A stretch of DNA of 6,484 nucleotides from Desulfotomaculum sp. (GCA_003445555.1 DMDI01000107.1:1-6484), one strand, 5' to 3'; shown: positions 1-5,674, numbered from the stretch's first letter. Notes: a model not told the origin generated them from the letters alone. Numbers and translations are program-made.

Positions 1-596
1 GTGCGGTCTCCATCAAGATGTACGATAAGTTCGGGATCGTCTTGCGGATTGAAACAACTACCAATGATGTCTCCCAGTTCCGGCACTACCGTGAAGTCCA
101 GCGCCATGATGGGGGCAAGGAGAGCAAGGTTGCCCCGATGAAAAAGAACATCTACAGCATCTACATCCTGGCCCAGTTGCTCAAAGACTCTAATCGTCGC
201 TATCTTGAATTCATCTCCGCATTTGACGATCCCAGCGATGGAATGAAGAAACTTTTTAAAATCTCCGATCCTGTCAAAAAGGATGACAGAAGTTACAAGG
301 GTTTCAATTTCTTCAGCCAGGCCGACCAGAAGTTCTTTGAAGTCCTGGCGCGGGGTGAATTTAACATCAACGGTTTTCAGAACAAGATGATCCGCAAATC
401 TATCCCTGCCCTGAGTTCTTCATCCATCACCAGGATCTTAAAGCGCCTTTTGCTCCACGGTTTCATTAAAAGAGTTGCGAGATCCCGTAAATGTTACCTC
501 ACCAAACTGAGGAAAGCTGTCATCACTACCGGACTAAAGACAAGGGCGCTTTTTATCATCCCCAGTTTAGCTGGTTTGGAGTTCACTGTTGCATAA
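1..596 (+). CDS. C-terminal part of a repeat-family protein with winged-helix-like tail (5' end outside window)
   Basis: The reading frame is open from base 3, before the first ATG at 18, with codons for A-V-S-I-K directly preceding MYDKFG, so the protein starts outside the window and the ATG at 18 is internal. The stop is TAA at 594-596. The visible 197 or so residues include an RIETTTNDV..FRHYREV stretch, an APMKKNIYS segment, then FNFFSQADQKFFEVLARGEFN and a basic C-terminus (SSSSITRILKRLLLHGFIKRV followed by a wing-like RKCYLT) that looks like a winged helix. I recognise the pattern as a widespread, often multi-copy family in anaerobes that is usually left hypothetical and behaves like a mobile or repeat element; this is recall, not a search. 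No catalytic motif is visible and no function is assigned. It converges on the lipoprotein gene, leaving 39 bases between the two stops. Confidence 0.6.
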   Translation, partial: AVSIKMYDKFGIVLRIETTTNDVSQFRHYREVQRHDGGKESKVAPMKKNIYSIYILAQLLKDSNRRYLEFISAFDDPSDGMKKLFKISDPVKKDDRSYKGFNFFSQADQKFFEVLARGEFNINGFQNKMIRKSIPALSSSSITRILKRLLLHGFIKRVARSRKCYLTKLRKAVITTGLKTRALFIIPSLAGLEFTVA

Positions 597-635
597 TTTT
601 CTTTCCAGTTTGCGAAGATCTTCGGACTTAAGGGC

Positions 636-1160
636 CTAATCTGGTGGAGGAACATTATCCCAACTTATTCCCCAGTCATCTATTTTCCATGGCTCATTTT
701 CCTTTTCTTTAATCAAGTCGAAACTATAATTTAATTTTTTCTTATCTACTTCAGGATGGATTATCTTATATTCAAAATCAACATCGAAAGATGCAAAATC
801 AACAGGCTTGGTTAATTGGCCTCCACCATGTTTCATATAACCTACTTTTGTTTTTTCTGATTCATCGGGCGTTATATTTATAATTTTTACATATTCATAC
901 TTTACCATGCAGTTCTGCTCTTTCCGCTTCACCCAATCTTGTTCAAATTCTCCTCTTTTCCTAGTTGAAAGGTATTGTAATTGTTCGTCATAATCGTTGT
1001 CGTTAAGTGCTTTCAGATAACGTATTACTGTTTGCTTTGCCTCTTCTTTGTCACTGACAGCCTGCTTATTTTTTTCACTACTATGATCATTAGAAATATT
1101 ACATCCCGCAATAAACAAGGGGATAATAATAAAAAATATATATAAAAGTTTGGGTCTCAT
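636..1160 (-). CDS. Small secreted lipoprotein, NTF2-like (DUF4829-type?)
   Basis: A 174-residue protein. It begins MRPKLLYIFF, has a hydrophobic stretch and then a lipobox IAGC with the lipidated cysteine at residue 20. It should be exported, lipid-anchored and displayed on the outer face of the membrane. After a charged linker (residues about 21-40) comes EEAKQTVIRYLKALNDNDYD, the typical first helix of NTF2-like domains such as DUF4829, then alternating strands ending in EPWKIDDWGISWD. The family assignment is by pattern only. Start choice: ATG at 1160-1158 lies 9 nt after AGGAGG, whereas the upstream GTG at 1166 would be only 3 nt away. It follows the amidase gene on the same strand by 71 bases with a strong stem-loop between. 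The protein may be a partner of that envelope hydrolase, but no catalytic residues are recognised. It ends in PPPD before TAG. Confidence 0.8.
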   Translation of the reverse strand: MRPKLLYIFFIIIPLFIAGCNISNDHSSEKNKQAVSDKEEAKQTVIRYLKALNDNDYDEQLQYLSTRKRGEFEQDWVKRKEQNCMVKYEYVKIINITPDESEKTKVGYMKHGGGQLTKPVDFASFDVDFEYKIIHPEVDKKKLNYSFDLIKEKENEPWKIDDWGISWDNVPPPD

Positions 1161-1169
1161 AAACACTAA

Positions 1170-1175
1170 CCTCCT
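1170..1175 (-). promoter_or_regulatory. Ribosome binding site AGGAGG of the lipoprotein gene
   Basis: CCTCCT on the plus strand reads AGGAGG on the minus strand. It is 9 nt from ATG 1160 and only 3 nt from GTG 1166, so it fixes the shorter start. It lies only 8 bases downstream of the 15-bp stem-loop, so folding of that stem could affect access to it. Confidence 0.75.
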
Positions 1176-1183
1176 AAAAATCA

Positions 1184-1222
1184 GGCATAATCAGGCAGTT
1201 TTTTTGCCTGCCTGATTATGCC
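1184..1222 (-). terminator. Perfect 15-bp stem-loop between amidase and lipoprotein genes; possible weak terminator
   Basis: Arms GGCATAATCAGGCAG (1184-1198) and CTGCCTGATTATGCC (1208-1222) pair perfectly around a 9-base loop. Read on the minus strand the stem begins 9 bases after the amidase stop and is followed by TGATTTTTAGGAGG. The T-run is short and offset by three bases, so termination would be partial. It could equally be a processing or mRNA-stability element tuning lipoprotein expression relative to the amidase. On the plus strand no T-run follows the stem, so it is unlikely to terminate the left-edge gene. Confidence 0.55.
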
Positions 1223-1231
1223 ATCAGAATC

Positions 1232-2434
1232 TTAGTTATACCACCCGTATATTTTTAAGTATCTTTTGCTACTTGTGTAGTTTGAAATTTCGTAGTTTCG
1301 TCGATCAGTATCATGGCAACATATGAAAATATGCCTGTTTCCTTGACCGTCAGTATATGCATTGTTAATAAATAAGCTATGAAAACCGGACGAACCAGAA
1401 TACAATTGGGCAATATCGCCTCTAATTGCGTTCCATACATCAGTAGTCCCGGCATGTAAACCATAACCTGTATCATGTAAGGCGTAGTCCCAAAATGGAT
1501 TTACCCCTGTCCAAGGAGGTGTCGTATTTGAGTAACTATACCAGAACCACCTTTGATTATAATTTGGATTTCCTACTGTATCAAAGGGTATACCACCAGC
1601 ATATAAGCATTGACTGGTAAAATTAGTGCAATCTCCGCCTTGACCAGTATAATTACCCCATGATGGATTTCTACCATATGCCCAATCCAATGCATATTGT
1701 ACGGCTGAATCTCTATTATATCCTTGTAAACTCATTGGATTTACAGTCAAAGGACCAACATCTTGATCATTATATCGTTTGTTTGATTTATTCATTTTTT
1801 GTTGATTATAAGTCATCACCTCATGTTTACTGTTTTCTAAAATTTCTTTTTTAGCCTCGTTAATTGTTTTACCAGTTGCAATTCTAAGTAATAAATCCTT
1901 TTTTGTTTCATCGTTGCTATTATCACTTATTATAAGCCATTTATCATTAATCTTTTCTAGCTTAATAATGTGTTCATCACGTAATTCTGAACAAACATCA
2001 GGAGAGGCATTTTGGTATATTTGGCTATTTTCAACTACTTTAACTTCTGCCTTATCGTTAAATACATCTATGATTTCAAAATCCATTTTTAATACATATT
2101 TTTCAAATCGTAAATCAAGAGGCTGGATTTTCCTATGGTTAACATCTATACTTAAAGACGCAGCTTCTAACTTATATCCAGGATTGTCATCAGTTTTCCA
2201 GAAAATACTAATATCTTTTTCTTGCAAAACAGAAAGCGATTGGTACTTTGTATCACAAAATTTTGTAATAACATCTTTTATGGCAAGTTTATCGTTAGTA
2301 TTTTCATATGGTTCGTTTGCTCCGGCAATTAATACACTTCAGTTAATAAAAGTAGCAAGAAGGCTTAAGATAAACAGACTCATCACAATCAAACCTAATT
2401 TTTTTATGGTGAATCTTCCCAAAATTGTCCTCAT
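1232..2434 (-). pseudogene. Secreted Amidase_6-type cysteine hydrolase, interrupted by in-frame TGA in the signal peptide
   Basis: ATG at 2434 stands 8 nt after a GGGGG Shine-Dalgarno (2447-2443) and starts a classical signal peptide: MRTILGRFTIKKLG, then MSLFILSLLATFIN. Codon 32 is TGA (2341-2339). The same frame then continues SVLIAGA, a plausible cleavage site, and stays open to TAA at 1234-1232, 400 codons in all. The distal part (about residues 237-394) matches the putative amidase domain Amidase_6: NRDSAVQYALDWAYGRNPSW, GGDCTNFTSQCLYAGG and GFHSLFI. Cys269 and His352 are the likely catalytic pair; the substrate is probably an amide bond in cell-wall material or peptide, not determined here. 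Residues about 42-170 are an unassigned N-terminal domain. The only restart is TTG at 2227, without a visible ribosome site, and it would give a leaderless cytoplasmic product. Apart from the one stop the frame looks well kept, so it is a recent null allele or a base-call error. Confidence 0.75.
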
Positions 2435-2456
2435 TAACTTTTCCCCCTTTTAATTT

Positions 2457-2695
2457 TTAATTTCGGTTTTGGTCCCTAATCAACCTTTTTCCTACTTTGC
2501 TTTCCTTACGCTTCCTTAACATATTTTCGCCACCAAATGTCTTTTCGCCTACTGTTGCTGCTCCCACCACCTTTAAAGCTCTTGACTGCTCTATAGGCAA
2601 CCCCTTTATAGAATTGCCTTTTTCCCTGGTATTTGTTGGCTTCTTATACCCATGAGTTATGCACTTAAAGGTGGTGGCCTATTAATTTCATGCAT
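2457..2695 (-). pseudogene. Small disrupted reading frame upstream of the amidase (12-codon leader plus shifted 73-codon frame)
   Basis: A near-ideal GGAGGTGA is followed 8 nt later by ATG (2695) and the peptide MHEINRPPPLSA, which stops at TAA 2659-2657. Another frame is open from 2678 to TAA 2459-2457. It reads ITHGYKKPTNTREKGNS, then GLPIEQSRALKVVGAATVGE, then FGGENMLRKRKESKVGKRL. Adding one base at the leader's GCA|TAA junction (around 2660) would join them into a basic protein of about 79 residues. That makes a one-base deletion in a small gene plausible. The alternative is a true triple-proline leader peptide regulating the amidase, since the frame ends 22 bases before the amidase start. 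A second overlapping ATG (2691) would give only MKLIGHHL. I do not recognise the product with certainty, and a third frame here is also open for 42 codons, so coding is not proven. Confidence 0.4.
2564..2677 (-). repeat. 13-bp perfect inverted repeat in the leader region of the amidase
   Basis: CCACCACCTTTAA (plus 2564-2576) and TTAAAGGTGGTGG (plus 2665-2677) are exact inverse complements 88 bases apart. On the minus-strand transcript the 5' arm is exactly the CCA-CCA-CCT-TTA codons (Pro-Pro-Pro-Leu) of the 12-codon leader, and the 3' arm lies about 130 bases before the amidase start. A smaller GGCAA/TTGCC hairpin sits inside the loop. The repeat is real; its role as a long-range RNA stem is inference. 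Confidence 0.6.
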
Positions 2696-2703
2696 AGCGC
2701 GTT

Positions 2704-2713
2704 TCACCTCCTC
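2704..2713 (-). promoter_or_regulatory. Very strong Shine-Dalgarno for the small upstream reading frame
   Basis: The minus strand reads GAGGAGGTGA, an almost full match to the 16S 3' end, 8 nt ahead of ATG 2695. It is the best evidence that translation starts here, because the following 12-codon peptide would otherwise pass unnoticed. Confidence 0.6.
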
Positions 2714-3180
2714 AATAAATTAGTAAATTCTCGGAAACTCTCATGAGACTCCGTCAAAGACTTTTTTACCCGCTGTTTTTTTGCTCATCCCCAATGGCTG
2801 CCTAATATAAAAAATTCCGATTTATGAAGATGTCTGGAGTAAATTAAATATTTTATCTGATAACAGTCCCGGATCATTGGTTTAAGGACTTGACTCTTTT
2901 TCATCCCCCCAAAATCAAAATGGAAGCATGATTTTCCAATATCACCACAATGAGGTAGGATGAGAATGCTTGGTAATTGGCGCACGCTTGTGGAGTGCCG
3001 TATTTTCCATTATATTCCTTTAAGGGCACTCTCCCCTACACTCTCCCCTATATAAACAATCTTAAAAAACTTTTGCAACACTTATTTATGGAAATTTTTC
3101 TGGTCATACTTTAGTTTATTTTTAAAATGTCTTTGTTTTTTATCGCCAAATCTCGCCCAGATACCTGTATAATTACAACA
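2714..3180. other. AT-rich intergenic stretch, no supported gene
   Basis: The stretch separates the minus-strand amidase block from the plus-strand sigma operon, so it should hold divergent promoters. A 10-bp palindrome TCTCATGAGA lies at about 2741-2750, upstream of the small leader on the minus strand, and could be an operator. A 66-codon minus-strand frame (2985-2785, GTG start) ends HKSEFFILGSHWG. It lacks a ribosome site at its start, so I treat it as unproven, perhaps an old insertion-sequence scrap. No convincing -35/-10 pair was found for either direction. Confidence 0.4.
3027..3050. repeat. Tandem direct repeat, 12 bp x 2
   Basis: CACTCTCCCCTA occurs twice back to back (3027-3038 and 3039-3050), about 140 bases upstream of the sigma gene. 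It could be a paired binding site or a chance duplication. Confidence 0.55.
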
Positions 3181-3192
3181 AAGGAGTGATTT

Positions 3193-3210
3193 GATGATAA
3201 TGATGATAAT
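3193..3210 (+). repeat. 9-bp tandem repeat over the sigma start codon
   Basis: GATGATAAT is present twice in direct succession and spans the first codons of the sigma gene. It gives in-frame ATGs at 3194, 3200 and 3203. Gain or loss of a unit keeps the frame and changes the N-terminus by three residues. Confidence 0.6.
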
Positions 3211-3766
3211 AACCGCAATGGAAGGCGATGACGATAAAGCCTTTATGCTGAATTTATATAAAGACTATTATGGTCTGGTGCGAAAGACGGTTTACCATAT
3301 TACCCATGATGCCAATAATGTAGAAGATTTGATCAACGATACTTTCATAAAATTAATTGAAAAAATATCTTTAATTAGAACGCTGGAAAGTTGCAAATTG
3401 GCTACTTATGTTGTCTATGCTTCTAGAGGCGTGGCGATAAACTTTGTAAAGCACCGAGATGTGCAGAAAAAACATGCCTATTATGGACAAGATCTGGATC
3501 TGGCGGAAGAGATCCCTAGCCCGGAGGGTAACATAGAAGACCGAATCATTCATCAGGAAGAAATGAAAGAGATGGGGAATGTCATATTAAAGCTCCCCGA
3601 GAAGCAGAAAGATCTATTGTACTTTAAGTACATATTGGAAATGCCTGATCGGGATATAGCAGAAATTTTTAAAATTGCTCCCGATAGTGTCCGGCAGTAT
3701 TTGACAAAAGCCCGAAGAAAAGCCAAGGAGTTCTTGGATAAGGAGATGAATAAGCGTGCCGAATAA
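3194..3766 (+). CDS. ECF-type RNA polymerase sigma factor
   Basis: A 190-residue protein of normal ECF length. Region 2 (about residues 19-88) carries NNVEDLINDTFIKLIEKI and an aromatic segment YVVYASRGVAINFVKHR, which binds core polymerase and the -10 element. Region 4 (about 125-182) carries LPEKQKDLLYFKYILEMPDR, followed by a helix-turn-helix DIAEIFKIAPDSVRQYLTKARRKA for the -35 element. Start choice: AAGGAG at 3181-3186 is 7 nt before ATG 3194; the TTG at 3191 is too close and ATG 3218 too far. The stop overlaps the start of the anti-sigma gene, which implies translational coupling. It is presumably held inactive at the membrane by that partner and released by an envelope signal. Its targets are unknown, the secreted-protein gene downstream being one candidate. 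No clear ECF-type autoregulatory promoter is visible upstream. Confidence 0.88.
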   Translation: MIMMIITAMEGDDDKAFMLNLYKDYYGLVRKTVYHITHDANNVEDLINDTFIKLIEKISLIRTLESCKLATYVVYASRGVAINFVKHRDVQKKHAYYGQDLDLAEEIPSPEGNIEDRIIHQEEMKEMGNVILKLPEKQKDLLYFKYILEMPDRDIAEIFKIAPDSVRQYLTKARRKAKEFLDKEMNKRAE

Positions 3767-4520
3767 CAGTTCGGAACAAATGCGGAAAAAGCTTTATGAG
3801 GAATATGAAGACAGTCTGTTTAAATTGGTCATGCACGATGCCGCGGAAAAAGAAGGCCAGCTTTTCCTGGAGGAAAAAGAAAAGCTGAAAAATGACCCGG
3901 AATTTTTTCCTTCCCATGCGGCAGTCCAAAAATTCAGTCAACAACTGGATGCGCAGCTAAAAAAGCCGAAGGCTTATGCCGGAAGGCAGCGCATTTGGCA
4001 GTTCTTAAACAGAGCGGCAGTCGCCATGCTGATCATGCTGGTTGTATTAGGCGCCACGGTGGTGACCGTGGAGGCAATGAGAGTCAGGGTGTTGAATTTT
4101 TTAATGGATATTCAGCAGGAATATACATCTTTTCAGTTAAAGGACAACAGCAGCGGTTCGGAGGGTGACAGCACAACCATAGACTGGCGCCAGGCTTATG
4201 TCCCGACCTATATACCGTACGGTTATGAAGTTAGCGCTGTTTCTGATGGTGAGCTTTTAAGAAAAATCGAATTTAAAAGTCCCCAGGGCTCCCTTATTAC
4301 CTATATGGAATTAGGCGAAGGCAACAAGCCCGCGCTGGATACCGAAAATGCCTCCGTCTTTGAAACAGTCAGTATCAATGGCCATGAGGGAACGCTGGTG
4401 GAGAAAGACTCACTGGTTACCATCATTTGGGCAATGCATGACCGAATGTTCATGATTCGGGGGGAGATGGAGCAAAACACAGCGGTAAAGATGGCTGAGG
4501 GAGTGAAATATATAGATTAA
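3756..4520 (+). CDS. Membrane anti-sigma factor with DUF4367 sensor domain
   Basis: A 254-residue protein with a GTG start at 3756, 10 nt after AGGAG (3741-3745) and 11 bases inside the sigma gene. The layout is that of a single-pass anti-sigma factor. A charged cytoplasmic part (residues 1-80; KKLYEEYEDSLFKLVMHDAA) would bind the sigma factor. One membrane helix follows (about 87-108; AVAMLIMLVVLGATVVTVEA). An extracytoplasmic DUF4367-like domain (about 148-253) has YVPTYIPYGYEV, VSINGHEGTLVEKDS, IIWAMHDRMFMIRGEM and AVKMAEGVKYI. DUF4367 proteins in Firmicutes are commonly encoded directly after ECF sigma genes. No HxxxCxxC zinc anti-sigma motif is present, so it is not a ZAS-type anti-sigma. 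The signal it senses cannot be read from the sequence. Confidence 0.85.
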   Translation: MPNNSSEQMRKKLYEEYEDSLFKLVMHDAAEKEGQLFLEEKEKLKNDPEFFPSHAAVQKFSQQLDAQLKKPKAYAGRQRIWQFLNRAAVAMLIMLVVLGATVVTVEAMRVRVLNFLMDIQQEYTSFQLKDNSSGSEGDSTTIDWRQAYVPTYIPYGYEVSAVSDGELLRKIEFKSPQGSLITYMELGEGNKPALDTENASVFETVSINGHEGTLVEKDSLVTIIWAMHDRMFMIRGEMEQNTAVKMAEGVKYID

Positions 4521-4561
4521 ACTAAAAAGAAATACTTCAAAAAATAGAAAAATATTGTTGC

Positions 4562-4616
4562 AAAAGCCTCCTTTGGTTGTCTTTCCTATTGAAAGATATT
4601 TTAAGGGAGGTTTTTT
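4562..4616 (+). terminator. Long terminator-like hairpin whose 3' arm contains the Shine-Dalgarno of the next gene
   Basis: Bases 4562-4576 (AAAAGCCTCCTTTGG) pair with 4601-4615 (TTAAGGGAGGTTTTT) over 15 pairs with some G-U. An inner 8-pair stem (4578-4585 with 4591-4598) closes a 5-base loop. The T-run 4611-4616 directly after GGGAGG gives the form of an intrinsic terminator 41 bases after the anti-sigma stop. GGGAGG (4605-4610) is also the ribosome site for ATG 4621, so the folded form would hide it from ribosomes. It may be a plain terminator that overlaps a ribosome site, or an attenuator/thermometer-like switch. Confidence 0.65.
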
Positions 4617-4620
4617 ATTG

Positions 4621-5055
4621 ATGAAAAAATTTATCTGTATCGGTATTCTTGTTCTTACGGCTGTTTTCTTTTCTGTTCCGGCTTATGCGGCTGACGGGAC
4701 CCAAAACGCAGAGACACAAGGCGTGATAACGCCTCAATTCACCTACATTTCCTTGTTAAGTCCGGGCCTGTCGATCAACTCGTCGGGGAAAGCCACCTGC
4801 ATAGGGCTTGCTTCAGCTTACGACAATTCGCACACAACCAGGTTAACCGTCGAATTGCAAAAATTCAACGCTGGCGGCTGGAGCACAATCAAGTCGTGGT
4901 CCGCCTCATCGACCGGGACCTCCGTCGCCACTGTATATGAGGATTACTATGTTGTCCACGGTACCTATCGGGTATGCGCTACCGCTAAAGTATATAACGC
5001 TTCCGGTACTCTATTGGAAAATAAATCGCTATATTCTGACACGGCAATATATTGA
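4621..5055 (+). CDS. Small secreted beta-rich protein (DUF6147-like)
   Basis: A 144-residue protein. The signal peptide is MKKFICIGILVLTAVFFSVP followed by AYA|ADG, with cleavage after residue 23. The mature part is rich in Ser, Thr, Tyr and Gly and reads as alternating strands: SPGLSINSSGKATCIGLASA, LTVELQKFNAGGWSTIKSWS, YRVCATAKVYNASGTLLENK. Cys60 and Cys119 could form one disulphide. The pattern resembles the small secreted DUF6147 proteins of Clostridia, whose function is not known; the assignment is from recall. Start choice: ATG 4621 stands 10 nt after GGGAGG; TTG 4618 is possible, and the frame opening further upstream has no ribosome site. The position behind a sigma/anti-sigma pair suggests a target of that system or its extracellular ligand, which is inference. 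The stop is TGA, showing that TGA is read as stop here. Confidence 0.8.
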   Translation: MKKFICIGILVLTAVFFSVPAYAADGTQNAETQGVITPQFTYISLLSPGLSINSSGKATCIGLASAYDNSHTTRLTVELQKFNAGGWSTIKSWSASSTGTSVATVYEDYYVVHGTYRVCATAKVYNASGTLLENKSLYSDTAIY

Positions 5056-5089
5056 ATTTGAGTGCTCTAAACGTTAAACGTATTAGGAA

Positions 5090-5109
5090 AAAGCTGTGAA
5101 GACAGCTTT
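5090..5109 (+). other. Short hairpin after the secreted-protein gene
   Basis: AAAGCTGT and ACAGCTTT form a perfect 8-bp stem with a GAAG loop, 34 bases after the stop. No T-run follows, so it is not a terminator by itself. It could protect the 3' end after processing. Confidence 0.4.
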
Positions 5110-5264
5110 GGAAATTCAGTGGAAATTATTAAACAAAGAACTGGATTTTACAATTGTTAGAAGTGGGGTTTTCTCTTGCGGCACTACACTGGTTCACTTC
5201 TTGAAAGCTACAAAAAACTGTTGTTTCGGCGGTAATAATCATACGTATAAAAATTCTCAATGCC

Positions 5265-5311
5265 AAACGGCGGTTTTGAAATAAAAAATCAAAGCCGCCG
5301 TTTTCCTTTTT
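5265..5311 (+). terminator. Strong intrinsic terminator of the sigma/anti-sigma/secreted-protein operon
   Basis: AAACGGCGGTTTTGA (5265-5279) pairs with TCAAAGCCGCCGTTT (5289-5303), 15 pairs with one G-T, around a 9-base loop. It is followed by TTTTCCTTTTT. It ends transcription about 210 bases after the secreted-protein stop. No convincing gene lies in the 3' segment between; a 62-codon GTG frame (5096-5284) runs into this stem and is not supported. Confidence 0.85.
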
Positions 5312-5341
5312 AAAAATAGGATTGCGGAGGGTGTATTAAGT

Positions 5342-5425
5342 TTGCCCTTCTTTAAGGACACGGTGGCATTAGGAGGTTGCCGCCGTGCTGCTTTCTTTCT
5401 CTCGACATTATTTGATGCCATTTGA
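5342..5425 (+). CDS. Possible 27-residue peptide between two terminators
   Basis: A TTG start at 5342 follows GGAGGG (5326-5331) at 10 nt. The frame encodes LPFFKDTVALGGCRRAAFFL and then STLFDAI before TGA. The codons GTGGCA...TGCCGCC fall in a 10-bp hairpin (5359-5368 with 5378-5387) whose 9-base loop displays AGGAGG. It is too short to score as coding with confidence. A Cys-containing, partly hydrophobic small peptide or a leader peptide are the options, and the same bases may matter only as RNA. I do not recognise a family. Confidence 0.2.
   Translation: MPFFKDTVALGGCRRAAFFLSTLFDAI
5359..5387 (+). other. Hairpin presenting AGGAGG in its loop
   Basis: CACGGTGGCA and TGCCGCCGTG pair over 10 bp with one G-T around the loop TTAGGAGGT. 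A purine-rich anti-anti-SD-like loop is a common feature of regulatory RNAs. Here no start codon is well placed after it, so a role as a ribosome site is doubtful. Confidence 0.45.
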
Positions 5426-5515
5426 CTATTCAAAAAAAGCCTTATTGATAGAGGATCTTATTACAGCCAACAAGGTACATACACACATTACATAATAAGA
5501 AGTCTAAACTCTTCT

Positions 5516-5547
5516 GCCCGATTGAATATTGTCAGTCGGGCTTTTTT
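5516..5547 (+). terminator. Strong intrinsic terminator
   Basis: GCCCGATTGA (5516-5525) and TCAGTCGGGC (5532-5541) form a 10-bp stem with one G-T and a 6-base loop, then six T. It stands about 205 bases after the previous terminator, so something transcribed from between the two should end here. It also insulates the conjugative-element genes from upstream transcription. Confidence 0.85.
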
Positions 5548-5552
5548 GTGCC

Positions 5553-5577
5553 TTTTTGCCAATTGTCATTGGAAAAA
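5553..5577. promoter_or_regulatory. Palindrome upstream of the conjugative-element genes, operator candidate
   Basis: TTTTT-G-CCAAT, a TGTC centre, then ATTGG-AAAAA is symmetrical apart from one G. It lies about 100 bases before the sigma-like gene, in the place expected for control of that operon. It has no T-run in an RNA-terminator position distinct from the symmetry itself, so a protein-binding site is as likely as an RNA hairpin. Confidence 0.3.
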
Positions 5578-5641
5578 CGCAACAAACAGCCCTTGCCCGT
5601 TGGGATAAAGAGTGAAAGGGAAATAGGGACAAGCTTTACTC

Positions 5642-5663
5642 CCTTCCATTTGGAACAGGAAGG
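5642..5663 (+). promoter_or_regulatory. Hairpin covering part of the ribosome site of the sigma-like gene
   Basis: CCTTCC (5642-5647) can pair with GGAAGG (5658-5663), taking up the first part of AAGGAGGTGA. A competing TTCCA/TGGAA hairpin lies inside it. The pairing is short, so only mild control of translation is inferred. The full site also decides the start: ATG 5675 is well spaced, while GTG 5666 lies inside the Shine-Dalgarno itself. Confidence 0.35.
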
Positions 5664-5674
5664 AGGTGAACTTT

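Noticed and set aside
613..624. CGAAGATCTTCG palindrome between the converging genes
   Set aside because: Loop-less 12-base palindrome without T-runs; too short to claim a terminator or an element end.
2339..2341. TGA read as selenocysteine
   Set aside because: It lies in a signal peptide with no redox context, and TGA ends another gene in the window.
1914..2453. Plus-strand 179-codon frame opposite the amidase
   Set aside because: Antisense shadow of the amidase, which has clear domain motifs on the minus strand.
2457..2713. Metabolite riboswitch upstream of the amidase
   Set aside because: The bases do not match the consensus elements of SAM, T-box, c-di-GMP or ydaO classes that I can recall.
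2785..2985. 66-codon minus-strand frame ending HKSEFFILGSHWG
   Set aside because: GTG start without a ribosome site, no recognised domain; could be an insertion-sequence remnant but cannot be shown.
3168..3173. TATAAT as -10 element of the sigma gene promoter
   Set aside because: Transcription would start near 3180, just at the Shine-Dalgarno (3181-3186), leaving almost no leader, and no -35 lies at a proper distance.
5096..5284. 62-codon frame with GTG start after the secreted-protein gene
   Set aside because: No good ribosome site, it starts inside a hairpin and ends inside the operon terminator; the composition does not look like a protein.
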